Shown: piece by piece, positions 1 to 5,370 of the stretch | How positions within the stretch are numbered: position 1 is the first letter of the stretch | Layout: each line of letters begins with the position of its first letter | Assembly: GCA_049578985.1 (NCBI GenBank) | Contig: JBAUMZ010000066.1 | Span: forward strand, 1-6,123 | Source: TH5896 sp049578985 | Lineage (GTDB): Archaea; Thermoproteota; Nitrososphaeria; Nitrososphaerales; Nitrososphaeraceae | DNA: 6,123 bases | Direction: 5' to 3' | Program-made: the position numbers and the translations under genes | The notes under the pieces: generated by a model | What the model was told of the DNA's origin: nothing | Database searches by the model: none | What the model saw: the letters and a program-made list of their open reading frames with translations, nothing else

Positions 1-87
1 AAATTCTGGAAATTTATTAGTAAGACAATAAAGGATATCGGGAAAGGAAAGTCAGCGATGTCTAGCCCCGTTACGGTCACCCCTTAA
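1..87 (+). CDS. Possible C-terminal end of an upstream gene (partial, 5' end outside window)
   Basis: Reading frame 1 is open from the first base to a TAA at 85-87, giving 28 residues that begin KFWKFISKTIKDIGKG and end SPVTVTP. The other two plus frames close within about 30 bases. The Lys-rich, amphipathic composition looks like a protein tail, but I cannot name a family. A 6-bp inverted repeat follows 11 bases after the stop, as might be expected at a transcript end. The stretch is short enough to be open by chance, so the call rests only on composition and position. Confidence 0.33.
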   Translation, partial: KFWKFISKTIKDIGKGKSAMSSPVTVTP

Positions 88-97
88 TCGAGAACCA

Positions 98-118
98 CAG
101 GGAGTCAGAAAGTCCCTG
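98..118 (+). terminator. Weak hairpin after the first ORF, possible transcript end
   Basis: CAGGGA at 98-103 pairs perfectly with TCCCTG at 113-118 across a 9-base loop. The only T-rich stretch, CTTTTTGCTTT, lies about 20 bases further on. This is neither a classical bacterial terminator nor clearly an archaeal one, so a role in ending transcription of the 1-87 gene is inferred from position only. Confidence 0.22.
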
Positions 119-155
119 CGTAATCAATCCTAGAACTCACTTTTTGCTTTAGTTA

Positions 156-432
156 GTGGAACAAGAATTGGGAAAATTGTTGATCATTGATGAATTCAAT
201 GTCGATAATGCCACCGCCAGGTTACATGACCCAAAAATAAGTATGAATTAACCTTGATGAATATAGTAGCCTTGAGTCGGCTCATGTCATTTCAGTTGAA
301 TATCTCTTTAAACAAGGAAAAAATATAGATCTGGACCTCTAGATTGATAGGCGACAGGACCGTCATAAGAGATTTGTCAAGAGAGAGAGAATCGAAGATG
401 CTAAAGTGGGTTATATGGAACTGCATGAATGA
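156..432 (+). pseudogene. Broken gene: two coding-like frames joined by a frameshift, plus an internal TAG
   Basis: From GTG at 156 one frame runs 31 codons to TAA at 249 and includes EQELGKLLIIDEFNVDNATA. The +1 frame opens right after TGA at 244-246 and continues with LDEYSSLESAHVISVEYLF. It meets a TAG at 340-342, and resumes in the same frame as RHKRFVKRERIEDAKVGYME to a TGA at 430-432. All three pieces have protein-like composition and abut: the first frame closes two bases after the second opens, so removing one base near 244-249 joins them. I read this as one former gene of about 90 codons broken by one frameshift and one nonsense change. I do not recognise the family. The charged C-terminal half suggests a soluble, perhaps regulatory, protein. 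It ends 38 bases before the secreted-protein gene on the same strand. Confidence 0.45.
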
Positions 433-469
433 CCGATAAACTAAAATTCATGGAAGGGAATGGAAATGT

Positions 470-925
470 ATGAAAAGTGATGGAAGAATGCATATTATGT
501 TTACTTTGGTTGCCATGATTGCGTTATTAACTACAACAACCACAACACTTTATATTGGAGTAGCTGGTGCACAGGAGGAGAAAATAAGTAGTGGTGATCT
601 CACTGTTCCTGAAGGAGACAATCCTTTCGGAGGAGATGCCATCGGAACTTACAACATTGGAAAGGACCGCGACGGGTTAAGAGTACAAGTTGATATGAAT
701 ATTTCACCTACAGGTGATAAAGCGTATCAAGCTTGGCTTGTGGGTAATGCCACAGAGAATGATCTTGCTGTGGGGCAGCTCGTAGACAACGCCCTGGGAG
801 TCACTTTACCGACTACTGATACAAGTCAACATGGATTAATTGTAGTAACTGAGGAACCTGTCAATGATCCTGATCCTGCAAGAAACTCATCGGCAGTTGT
901 CGCTGGTGCAGAACTCGAGAGTTAG
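470..925 (+). CDS. Small secreted protein with an RskA-like C-terminal domain
   Basis: This is a complete 151-residue protein. Residues 1-9 are a charged N-region. Residues 10-34 form a hydrophobic core containing six consecutive Thr and end in AGA before QEEK, which looks like a signal peptide with cleavage near residue 34. The mature part has no other membrane segment. Residues 70-149 resemble the C-terminal domain of anti-sigma-K factor RskA: AYQAWLVG at 85-92 matches the family's YQ-W-L strand. VVTEEPVNDPDP at 125-136 matches its VT-EP-G-PT segment, and VVAGAEL closes the domain. The cytoplasmic zinc anti-sigma region of true RskA proteins is absent and archaea lack sigma factors, so a cell-surface role is more likely than sigma control. 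ATG at 470 was chosen because it supplies the charged N-region; ATGs at 488 and 497 are alternatives. The gene ends in tandem TAG TAG. No convincing TATA box is visible, and GAAGGGAATGGA just upstream is only a loose purine-rich tract. Confidence 0.85.
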   Translation: MKSDGRMHIMFTLVAMIALLTTTTTTLYIGVAGAQEEKISSGDLTVPEGDNPFGGDAIGTYNIGKDRDGLRVQVDMNISPTGDKAYQAWLVGNATENDLAVGQLVDNALGVTLPTTDTSQHGLIVVTEEPVNDPDPARNSSAVVAGAELES

Positions 926-1086
926 TAGTAGGGCTATATGACTCTATACATGACATGAAGTGAAATTGAAGACGTAAAGGGTTGATAATCGTTTACTCTG
1001 AAGGATGAGCCCAGATTTGAGGGTTCTCCTGCTCCTATATTAGCAGCTGAAGAAGCAGATTTTGCAGATTGAACACTAGAGTATCG
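926..1086. other. Intergenic stretch with one short coding-like open frame
   Basis: No gene with a start codon is visible. On the plus strand, 989-1072 is open for 27 codons after tandem stops TGA TAA. It reads like a protein tail (LKDEPRFEGSPAPILAAEEA, ending DFAD before TGA), but there is no start codon and no family match. It could be a remnant or chance. No hairpin or promoter stands out. Confidence 0.3.
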
Positions 1087-1308
1087 TCATTGAAAGGCAT
1101 GCTCAATACTTCCTTCTAAATCCTCAAGTGCGAATGGTTCCTGAAGTGACAATGTTATCAATAGAGTTTGATTGAGCGAATGCACATCCATCACTGCGAT
1201 TTCTTTTGTAGATCGCACATAGTAACAATCTCCGATGTAGTTGTAGCAGTAGACCAATTTTCGTTGTAGCAGTAGACCGTTTTGTTTGCCTTGCGGTACG
1301 TAAGTCAA
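1087..1308 (-). CDS. Possible small hypothetical protein, doubtful
   Basis: The longest reading starts at TTG (1308) and gives 73 residues. The C-terminal part is the more protein-like, with EIAVMDVHSLNQTLLITLSL followed by PFALEDLEGSIEHAF. An internal ATG at 1189-1191 would give a 34-residue product that begins at MDVHSL. The N-terminal part lies over a 23-bp imperfect duplication. As 23 is not a multiple of three, that part is probably not conserved coding sequence. I do not recognise a family. It may be the 3' remnant of a larger gene, and it overlaps a weak plus-strand open frame at 1276-1308. Confidence 0.27.
   Translation of the reverse strand: MTYVPQGKQNGLLLQRKLVYCYNYIGDCYYVRSTKEIAVMDVHSLNQTLLITLSLQEPFALEDLEGSIEHAFQ
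1240..1285. repeat. Imperfect 23-bp tandem duplication
   Basis: The 16-mer GTTGTAGCAGTAGACC occurs at 1240-1255 and again at 1263-1278, with a period of 23. The seven bases after each copy agree at three positions, so about 19 of 23 bases match. This looks like slippage or a small duplication in non-selected DNA. Confidence 0.6.
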
Positions 1309-1467
1309 AACTTATCTCGTAGCTTGACTTTTAACGAAAGTGATCTAAGTGAAATAGGCTATAGACCACACAGATATCGACGATACGTGAATCCATTAGT
1401 AATTTCGTCAGATTGGCTCTTTTTCATGTAACCGTCTTTAATATTACTGGTTCGTGATATAGAATAT

Positions 1468-1677
1468 GTGAAAGAAAACTTGTGTTGTTCAGAAGAAGCG
1501 TCGAAGGCGTTATATGATTATGAGGGTAATTGCTGGCAAGCATATCTCTTCGATGAGATACTTGAAGAATGCAATAACGATACAGCTCTTGCTAAAATGA
1601 ACAGCCAAGGAAAGCGAGTTTATCAACACTGGAAAATCGCAAATAATGGAAAAAGTTGCACCCATATTTTCTCATGA
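1468..1677 (+). CDS. Small hypothetical Cys-containing protein, possibly the 3' part of a broken gene
   Basis: GTG at 1468 gives 69 residues with a balanced, globular-looking composition: YEGNCWQAYLFDEILEECNN in the middle and QGKRVYQHWKI near the end. Its four Cys are the CC pair (residues 6-7), C22 and C35, with a fifth Cys near the C-terminus. I do not recognise the family. The same frame is open upstream back to a TAA at 1429-1431 and adds LILLVRDIEYV, which looks continuous with the protein. Beyond that TAA it is open again from 1276 and includes FNESDLSEIGYRPHRY. So this may be the C-terminal half of a gene of about 130 codons interrupted by one TAA rather than a complete small gene. 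No promoter or ribosome-binding sequence decides between these readings. Confidence 0.4.
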   Translation: MKENLCCSEEASKALYDYEGNCWQAYLFDEILEECNNDTALAKMNSQGKRVYQHWKIANNGKSCTHIFS

Positions 1678-1877
1678 CATTCTCTCAATGAGATACATTC
1701 TTTACATTTGCAAATGATCCTGTGTTTGATATTCCCATAGTTAAGAATCAACATGTTATGCAACACAAGTGTTATGTTAGTAATATGACGACGAAATATT
1801 TATCGGGATTTATTTGGATACATAATAGCATCTCATGATCAGTTGGTTCCATTAACGTCTGGTGTTATCGCTACATA
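1678..1877. other. AT-rich stretch with no recognisable gene
   Basis: No plus or minus frame here is both long and protein-like. If the AbiJ-type gene on the minus strand had been complete, its C-terminal part would lie here, but all three minus-strand frames close soon after 1900 and nothing resembling a continuation was found. Confidence 0.4.
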
Positions 1878-2189
1878 TTATGACTTTAATATATAGATTC
1901 TATGCAATCCGCCAAACCAACCACCATTCCGTCTGTTCATTATATCCGCTTCCAGCAAATTCCAAGTTTTTTGGATCGTCCAGTGGATGTGAAGATCTAT
2001 GTCGCCATAATCTAAAGCGTCTGCATTTTGCATAAGAAAGTCTCGCCAAATTAATTCTAAGTAGGGAGGATCATCAAGAAGATCATAGATTAAATTCCAG
2101 AGTCTAGTCCTTAAGGCTTTGTTCATACTCCTGATTTGGATCTTTTTTGCTGGCTTATGACCATACCTTTCGGAGAAAGAACCAATGTG
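1878..2189 (-). pseudogene. AbiJ-type abortive-infection protein, N-terminal domain remnant (AbiJ_NTD4-like)
   Basis: The frame is open from just after TAA at 2190-2192 to TAA at 1878-1880. It starts HIGS and then gives FSERYGHKPAKKIQIRS (2127-2177), followed from ATG 2126 by MNKALRTRLWN, LELIWRDFL and WTIQKTWNLLE. The opening FSERYG-KP, the IQI--M---LR-RLWN block, the IWRDF helix and the later W are the pattern I know for the AbiJ N-terminal domain 4 family, found at the front of AbiJ phage-defence proteins that carry a C-terminal HEPN RNase-like region. Two defects are visible. No ATG, GTG or TTG precedes FSERYG, only ATT at 2184-2186, while starting at 2126 would delete the family's signature. 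The product also ends about 30 residues after the domain core with no HEPN R-x4-6-H motif. I infer a decayed fragment; a stand-alone NTD using an ATT start is less likely. Confidence 0.66.
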
Positions 2190-2219
2190 TTACTAAACTC
2201 TTCTGAGATCGAATTGATA

Positions 2220-2310
2220 GACGTCATTTCTGAAAGGAACTCAGACCTTGCCTATTTTAACCGACTCTCTCACTCTGACACGGACATGACGTCAAATGAC
2301 GTCAAATGAC
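2220..2310. promoter_or_regulatory. Repeated TGACGTCA palindromes, possible operator
   Basis: TGACGTCA occurs at 2287-2294 and 2297-2304, exactly 10 bp apart, so both lie on the same face of the helix. The 10-bp unit GTCAAATGAC is present twice in tandem (2291-2310), with half a unit before it. About 70 bp away, GACGTCATTT at 2220-2229 is the reverse complement of AAATGACGTC (2294-2303). All sites are upstream of the AbiJ-like remnant on the minus strand, the nearest about 30 bp before its open frame. A dimeric regulator binding here is plausible but unproven; simple tandem slippage is the alternative. Confidence 0.36.
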
Positions 2311-2416
2311 ATTGAAGAAAGGAATTAGGCCTCACTTCCTGTGTTCTCATTAAATTTTAAAAAGGTGACTTCGATATGATGAATATAGTAGTTACTTAAC
2401 GATTCGTGTATAATGT

Positions 2417-2430
2417 TAGTCATATGACTA
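2417..2430. promoter_or_regulatory. Perfect 14-bp palindrome, possible protein-binding site
   Basis: TAGTCATATGACTA is its own reverse complement. It lies 15 bp beyond the stop of the minus-strand DUF4242 remnant, in the gap between the two broken minus-strand genes. It has no loop, so it is better read as a site for a dimeric DNA-binding protein than as a terminator. No linked gene identifies a regulator. Confidence 0.3.
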
Positions 2431-2445
2431 CATGCAAACAGACAA

Positions 2446-2658
2446 TTAAGCAGTTGTCTTAATTTCCATTATCCATTCACACTTAGTCCCCAGTTTTTCA
2501 TGGTACATTTCAACTGCCTTTTTGCTCGGTGCTTCAAAAATGCAGTACATGATATCTGCTTCACAATTGTATAGCATATTGATATGACCGGCCCCTCCTT
2601 CTTTGTTCCTCCAATGTTCTTTCTCTGTGACTTGCTTTCAATAAGAGAATAATGTCAT
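2446..2658 (-). pseudogene. DUF4242 (SCO4226-like nickel-binding) protein, interrupted by an in-frame TGA
   Basis: Reading from ATG at 2658 gives MTLFSY, a TGA at 2638-2640, then 63 residues to TAA at 2446-2448. The part after the TGA includes VTEKEHW, AGHINMLYNCEADIMYCIFE, APSKKAVEMYHEKLG and CEWIMEIKTTA. This matches the end of thaumarchaeal DUF4242 proteins, small ferredoxin-like domains related to the nickel-binding SCO4226: a hydrophobic strand around NMLYN, a C-x-x-EAP turn, a helix with H, and a final CEWI-E-KTT strand. The usual N-terminal strand with its metal-binding His is missing or scrambled. No start codon lies between the TGA and the Met of NMLYN. I therefore read it as a pseudogene; TGA readthrough is possible but unsupported. 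It lies 78 bp from the divergently transcribed CBS gene. Confidence 0.6.
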
Positions 2659-2736
2659 TTTATTTTATTTTGTATGTGCTCTGCATTGCAATGAATACAA
2701 ACTCTTCATATGCGTCAGTAGCTAACTTGATCATAG

Positions 2737-3300
2737 TTGAGCATTGAGATCGTACCGATATCCAGCTGCATGACGCCAAATGTTATCACTGCTACCTCTG
2801 ACCAAACCATGAGAGAAGTGTGCAAAATTATGTGTGAACATAAAATAGGAAGCGTGATTATACTAAGAGATACTACCCTAGAAAAAGGTAATAGTACAGA
2901 ATACAGCAACCCAATTGGAATCGCAACAGAAAGAGATGTTGTGACCCATCTTGGATCCAAAACTCAATCATTGTCGCTTGAGACACCCGTATCTGAAATA
3001 ATGAGTCATCCTGTTGTTACAATTCAGTCCAATAGCTCGTTAAAAGATGGAATAGAGACTATGCAATTAAGGAATATCCGTAGGCTCCCAGTGATCGGAA
3101 AAGAGAATGGTAATGAGAAGATGGTTGGAATAGTCACAGAGAAAGACATCATTAAAGCAATTACGAAAGCGCTACCTTCATCTCAAACTGCTTCAGAAGG
3201 AATGACAAATGATCAAATGCAATTCGGATATCGATTTATGTATGAGAGACTTATCAATGACGATCACTTTTCGAAGGACACACATCCTGGCATGGGATAA
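2737..3300 (+). CDS. Two-CBS-domain protein (CBS pair)
   Basis: This is a 187-residue soluble protein. CBS domain 1 spans about residues 12-72, opening CMTPNVITATSDQT and closing GIATERDVV (61-69). CBS domain 2 spans about 85-145, opening VSEIMSHPVVTI and closing GIVTEKDIIKAI (131-142). Each closing T-E-[RK]-D segment is the usual site contacting the ribose of adenosine nucleotides, and both are intact, so ligand binding is likely. The two domains should fold together as a Bateman module that senses AMP, ATP, S-adenosylmethionine or similar. No catalytic domain is attached. The tail (about 146-187), rich in Asp, His and Met, is not part of the fold. The start is TTG at 2737: an in-frame TAG precedes it directly, and the next start, ATG at 2770 (residue 12), would remove the first strand. 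CBS1 has a longer inner loop (about residues 46-58) than CBS2. The effector or partner cannot be told from the neighbours. Confidence 0.92.
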   Translation: MSIEIVPISSCMTPNVITATSDQTMREVCKIMCEHKIGSVIILRDTTLEKGNSTEYSNPIGIATERDVVTHLGSKTQSLSLETPVSEIMSHPVVTIQSNSSLKDGIETMQLRNIRRLPVIGKENGNEKMVGIVTEKDIIKAITKALPSSQTASEGMTNDQMQFGYRFMYERLINDDHFSKDTHPGMG

Positions 3301-3344
3301 ATACAAAAAATTTGTTAGAGGGGGAAGTCGGTACACGTAGAACG

Positions 3345-3485
3345 TTAGCAAAGCAAATTATAGATCAATTGAAAAGAATTAAGTATTTGGAGAGGATTGA
3401 CGGCAGAGATTTGATTGGTCCATTCTTTCAATACATCATTGATTTCTTCCAACATACTCGCCGTCAGTTCAGTAAGTGCAGTCAT
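3345..3485 (-). CDS. Possible small helical protein, 46 residues
   Basis: ATG at 3485 gives MTALTELTASMLEEINDVLK followed by EWTNQISAVNPLQILNSFQL and a short tail ending LLC before TAA. The heptad-like spacing of Leu, Met and Ile with charged residues looks like an amphipathic helix. The same frame is open a little further upstream (DKVIEFSNK) without a start codon, so it may be a C-terminal remnant. The plus-strand alternative across this stretch (TTG at 3312, 79 residues) is rich in Phe, Ile and basic residues, as antisense readings often are, and I prefer the minus strand. It converges on the CBS gene with a 44-bp gap that holds an A6T3 run. No family is recognised. Confidence 0.36.
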   Translation of the reverse strand: MTALTELTASMLEEINDVLKEWTNQISAVNPLQILNSFQLIYNLLC

Positions 3486-3540
3486 TTTATTGCTAAATTC
3501 AATTACCTTGTCCTTATGTCATTATTCTGTATCCTAGGTG

Positions 3541-3751
3541 ATGAGATTTGAGAGAAAAGCAATCTATCCGGAGTGTCACAGAGAAGGAAAGAAGAGTAAG
3601 GTTATTTTATATCCAGGTCAAACCCTTCCGAAATTGAAGTGCACTGATGGATATTGGGATGAGGATAGAATTTGATGTTGACATTAAACTGCCGTGGTAT
3701 ATTTGTAGCAATGGACACGTCACACCACTCGAAGGAGACACAAATGAATGA
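3541..3751 (+). pseudogene. Small Cys/His protein split by a frameshift
   Basis: ATG at 3541 (an in-frame GTG lies just before it) gives 44 residues: MRFERKAIYPECHREGKK, then VILYPGQTLPKLKCTDGYWD, ending at TGA 3673-3675. The +1 frame, open from 3638 and with an ATG at 3647, continues with RIEFDVDIKLPWYICSNGH and VTPLEGDTNE to TGA 3749-3751, followed by another TGA. The two frames overlap by about 35 bases, and one base removed there gives a single protein of about 70 residues. That joined protein would carry PECH, KC and YICSNGH, spacing that hints at a small metal-binding (zinc-ribbon-like) fold. I do not recognise the exact family. Two overlapping small genes are the alternative, but both being Cys/His-containing and in register for fusion favours one frameshifted gene. 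Confidence 0.42.
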
Positions 3752-3768
3752 TGATGGTGTACTCATGC

Positions 3769-3780
3769 CTTAATATTAAG
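3769..3780. promoter_or_regulatory. AT-rich 12-bp palindrome before a small ORF
   Basis: CTTAATATTAAG is a perfect palindrome ending 11 bases before the ATG at 3792. It could be a TATA-like element or a binding site. Its spacing is too short for a leaderless archaeal promoter of that ORF, which would want the box about 25 bases upstream of the start. Confidence 0.25.
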
Positions 3781-3791
3781 TTCTACTATCA

Positions 3792-3974
3792 ATGCCTGTC
3801 AAACCATATAGGTGTAGGTATGAAATCGCTAATGATATCCTTCATGTAGTCTCGGATAGTCCATTAATTGAGAAAAAGCAACAAACAAGTATAGGATACT
3901 CTGCGAACCTGACCCATAAGCAGACAGTCAAATTCATTAGAGGACTAACCAACCAAGGCGCACCACCACGGTGA
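3792..3974 (+). CDS. Small hypothetical protein, 60 residues
   Basis: ATG at 3792 gives MPVKPYRCRYEIANDILHVV, then a Lys/Gln-rich middle and NLTHKQTVKFIRGLTNQG, ending APPR at TGA 3972-3974. It has a single Cys, no signal peptide and no membrane segment. The C-terminal THKQTVKFIRGL looks like a basic helix, which would suit nucleic-acid or protein contact, but that is only composition. I recognise no family. The stop codon lies inside a perfect hairpin (3971-3987). The ORF is intact and reads better than the opposite strand, though it could be a remnant. Confidence 0.4.
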   Translation: MPVKPYRCRYEIANDILHVVSDSPLIEKKQQTSIGYSANLTHKQTVKFIRGLTNQGAPPR

Positions 3975-3987
3975 CCGAAACGGTCAC
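3971..3987. repeat. Perfect 7-bp inverted repeat overlapping a stop codon, with a further GGTCAC copy
   Basis: GTGACCG (3971-3977) and CGGTCAC (3981-3987) are perfect reverse complements around AAA. GGTCAC occurs again at 3996-4001, preceded like the first arm by ACCACGG. The TGA of the 60-residue ORF is part of the left arm. It may be a transcript-end hairpin for that ORF or an operator. No T-run follows. Confidence 0.4.
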
Positions 3988-4020
3988 AACCACGGGGTCA
4001 CAGTAGAACAGTGATCTAAT

Positions 4021-4584
4021 ATGCCATAATAAGCACTCTGTACGCCAGCAGCCGATGAGAGAAGAGTGACGGAAAATCTGGATATCTGGATAAAGAGAAT
4101 GCACCATAATTAATAATATCAGATCAGAATCCATTGGGCATATTTAGATAATTTTGAATATCTTAAGGATCATATTGAAAAGCATGATCTTGACCAAATA
4201 ACGGATATATGGATAGAGACGAGGGAGATGATTTATCAGATGTAGGAACGTTCTTCACATGGAATTGATACCCAGATCGATTAGATTCGAATACAAGTGT
4301 TACCGTTATTGACTGATCCTAAATTACCTAATATTCTAGAGATCCCGACTTCATTTGGAATCTTACCTCAAACGACCTAGAGATCCTGATGCTACATAAG
4401 AGAATTTTGCCTTCATAATCAGCTCGTAGAAGATACCGCCCAGCCATTTGCCAATTCAATTCCTGAAGAGAAAGTAAAAAGAAAAATAACGGTAGTGTTA
4501 ACCCATGGATTCAAAATAGGGCGTTTGGCATGGAGAGTCACTCCTCTCTTCCATACCTGCTTTCAATGGAGTTTTAGGCACTAG
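4021..4584 (+). pseudogene. Decayed gene: one long frame with eight in-frame stops
   Basis: A single reading frame (codons starting at 4021, 4024 and so on) gives protein-like text between stops. The pieces are ERRVTENLDIWIKRMHH, then HWAYLDNFEYLKDHIEKHDL and DQITDIWIETREMIYQM, then VLPLLTDPKLPNILEIPTSF, then NQLVEDTAQPFANSIPEEKV and KRKITVVLTHGFK. Stops are TAA at 4027, 4030, 4111 and 4114, TAG at 4243, 4282 and 4378, and TGA at 4387; the last piece stays open to TAG 4582-4584. That the coding-like pieces share one frame without any shift suggests base substitutions rather than indels. No start codon is evident for any piece. I do not recognise the family. The last 11 bases overlap the 3' end of the convergent fibronectin-type gene, and the true gene probably ended earlier, near 4510. 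Chance is possible for single pieces, less so for the whole. Confidence 0.42.
4530..4554 (-). terminator. Hairpin just past the fibronectin-type gene, possible terminator
   Basis: ATGGAGAG (4530-4537) pairs with CTCTTCCAT (4546-4554) with one bulged T across an 8-base loop. It lies about 20 bases beyond the stop of the minus-strand gene. Read on that strand it is followed by a short T-rich stretch (CTATTTTG). The strength is modest. Confidence 0.28.
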
Positions 4585-5350
4585 TGCTGAATTGACTTGA
4601 ATTGATAGACTGATTACCACTCTCTTCTATGGCAAGTACTTCCCAGACATAATCGGTGCCTGGCGCAAGAAATTCACTAGGAACTGTTATTTCTTGTACA
4701 TTAGGTGGCAGATACATACTGAGTCCCATTGTTCCAATCATGTTTGGATGAGGGTCTTCATCTTTCTCAATTATGAGTTGGTAGGCAATGACGTTGATGT
4801 CAGAGCCAGTGATAGTCTTATCAACTTGACCCCAGCTTACAAGAAGGTCTTCAGCTGCCGAAACGGTAGCATTCTCAGTAGGTGATAAAAGGCTAGGGCC
4901 ATCTGGAATATTGTGAGTCAACGATGCAGCTCCTACTGTATCTCCTTGTTCTTCTCCTACCTCGATCGCGGATCCATTAAATGTGTACTCGCCTTCTGGA
5001 AGTGTATTCAAAATTTCGGGGATAGGCACATCTATATTTTCAGGTTCAACCGTCTCAAAGAAGAGTTCAGTGAGTCCAAGTTGTCCCAGCTTCCCCTGAC
5101 CCGTGAAATTTAATACATTCCCTTCCGGACCAGTAACTGTGATGCTTTTCCAACCTTCACTATCAAGGAATCCTTGGAATCCAGTATCGTTGTCCTTCAC
5201 ATTATGCTCGATGTTTAGCTTAGCCTCTTTGAGAGGTATTGCGGTATCTGAAATTGTGATCTGCGCTAATGTGACCTGTTCACTTGCGTATGTCGCTGCC
5301 AGACTAGTTGAAAGAATAGCAGCTACCAACAAGATCGTTTTATTTTTCAT
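4574..5350 (-). CDS. Secreted protein with N-terminal beta domain and C-terminal fibronectin type III domain
   Basis: This is a complete 258-residue protein. Residues 1-22 are a signal peptide: basic MKNK, hydrophobic ILLVAAILSTSLAA, likely cleavage after TYA. Residues 38-150 match a widespread family of exported proteins, with the blocks LKEAKLNIEHNVKDNDTGFQ, GWKSITVTGPEGNVL, GLTELFFETVEPE, LPEGEYTFNGSAI and SLTHNIPDGP. Residues 150-257 look like a fibronectin type III module: LLSPTENATVS, a Trp strand LLVSWGQV, YQLIIE, VPSEFLAPGTDYVWEVLAI and a closing SSQFST. Asn-x-Ser/Thr sequons (81, 125, 160, 246, 250) fit surface N-glycosylation. A role in cell-surface binding or envelope architecture is the family expectation; no catalytic residues are apparent. 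ATG at 5350 is the right start because it gives the signal peptide and has a TATA box about 25 bases upstream. The neighbouring broken gene converges on it. Confidence 0.9.
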   Translation of the reverse strand: MKNKTILLVAAILSTSLAATYASEQVTLAQITISDTAIPLKEAKLNIEHNVKDNDTGFQGFLDSEGWKSITVTGPEGNVLNFTGQGKLGQLGLTELFFETVEPENIDVPIPEILNTLPEGEYTFNGSAIEVGEEQGDTVGAASLTHNIPDGPSLLSPTENATVSAAEDLLVSWGQVDKTITGSDINVIAYQLIIEKDEDPHPNMIGTMGLSMYLPPNVQEITVPSEFLAPGTDYVWEVLAIEESGNQSINSSQFSTSA

Positions 5351-5370
5351 ATCTAACTGGGATAGTACAA

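Noticed and set aside
256..2391. Identical 14-mer GATGAATATAGTAG at 256-269 and 2378-2391
   Set aside because: Flanks do not match and the sequence is AT-rich and low in information. It is probably chance, not an att site or insertion-sequence end.
2715..2960. 81-codon minus-strand open frame
   Set aside because: It is antisense to the CBS-domain gene, whose two domains are unmistakable on the plus strand. The hydrophobic text is a typical antisense artefact.
3312..3551. 79-codon plus-strand frame from TTG
   Set aside because: The composition (Phe, Ile, Cys and basic clusters) looks antisense. The minus-strand helical reading at 3345-3485 is more natural, though neither is certain.
3937..4134. 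65-codon minus-strand open frame
   Set aside because: The Val-rich run comes from reading the ACC/GGT-rich hairpin region. The plus strand has more protein-like text on both sides.
4021..4584. Amber (pyrrolysine-type) recoding as explanation of the in-frame TAGs
   Set aside because: The same frame also has four TAA and one TGA, and no pyrrolysine gene is in the window. Decay is simpler.
4694..5113. Two plus-strand open frames (4694-4885 and 4913-5113)
   Set aside because: Both lie wholly antisense within the fibronectin-type gene and match nothing.
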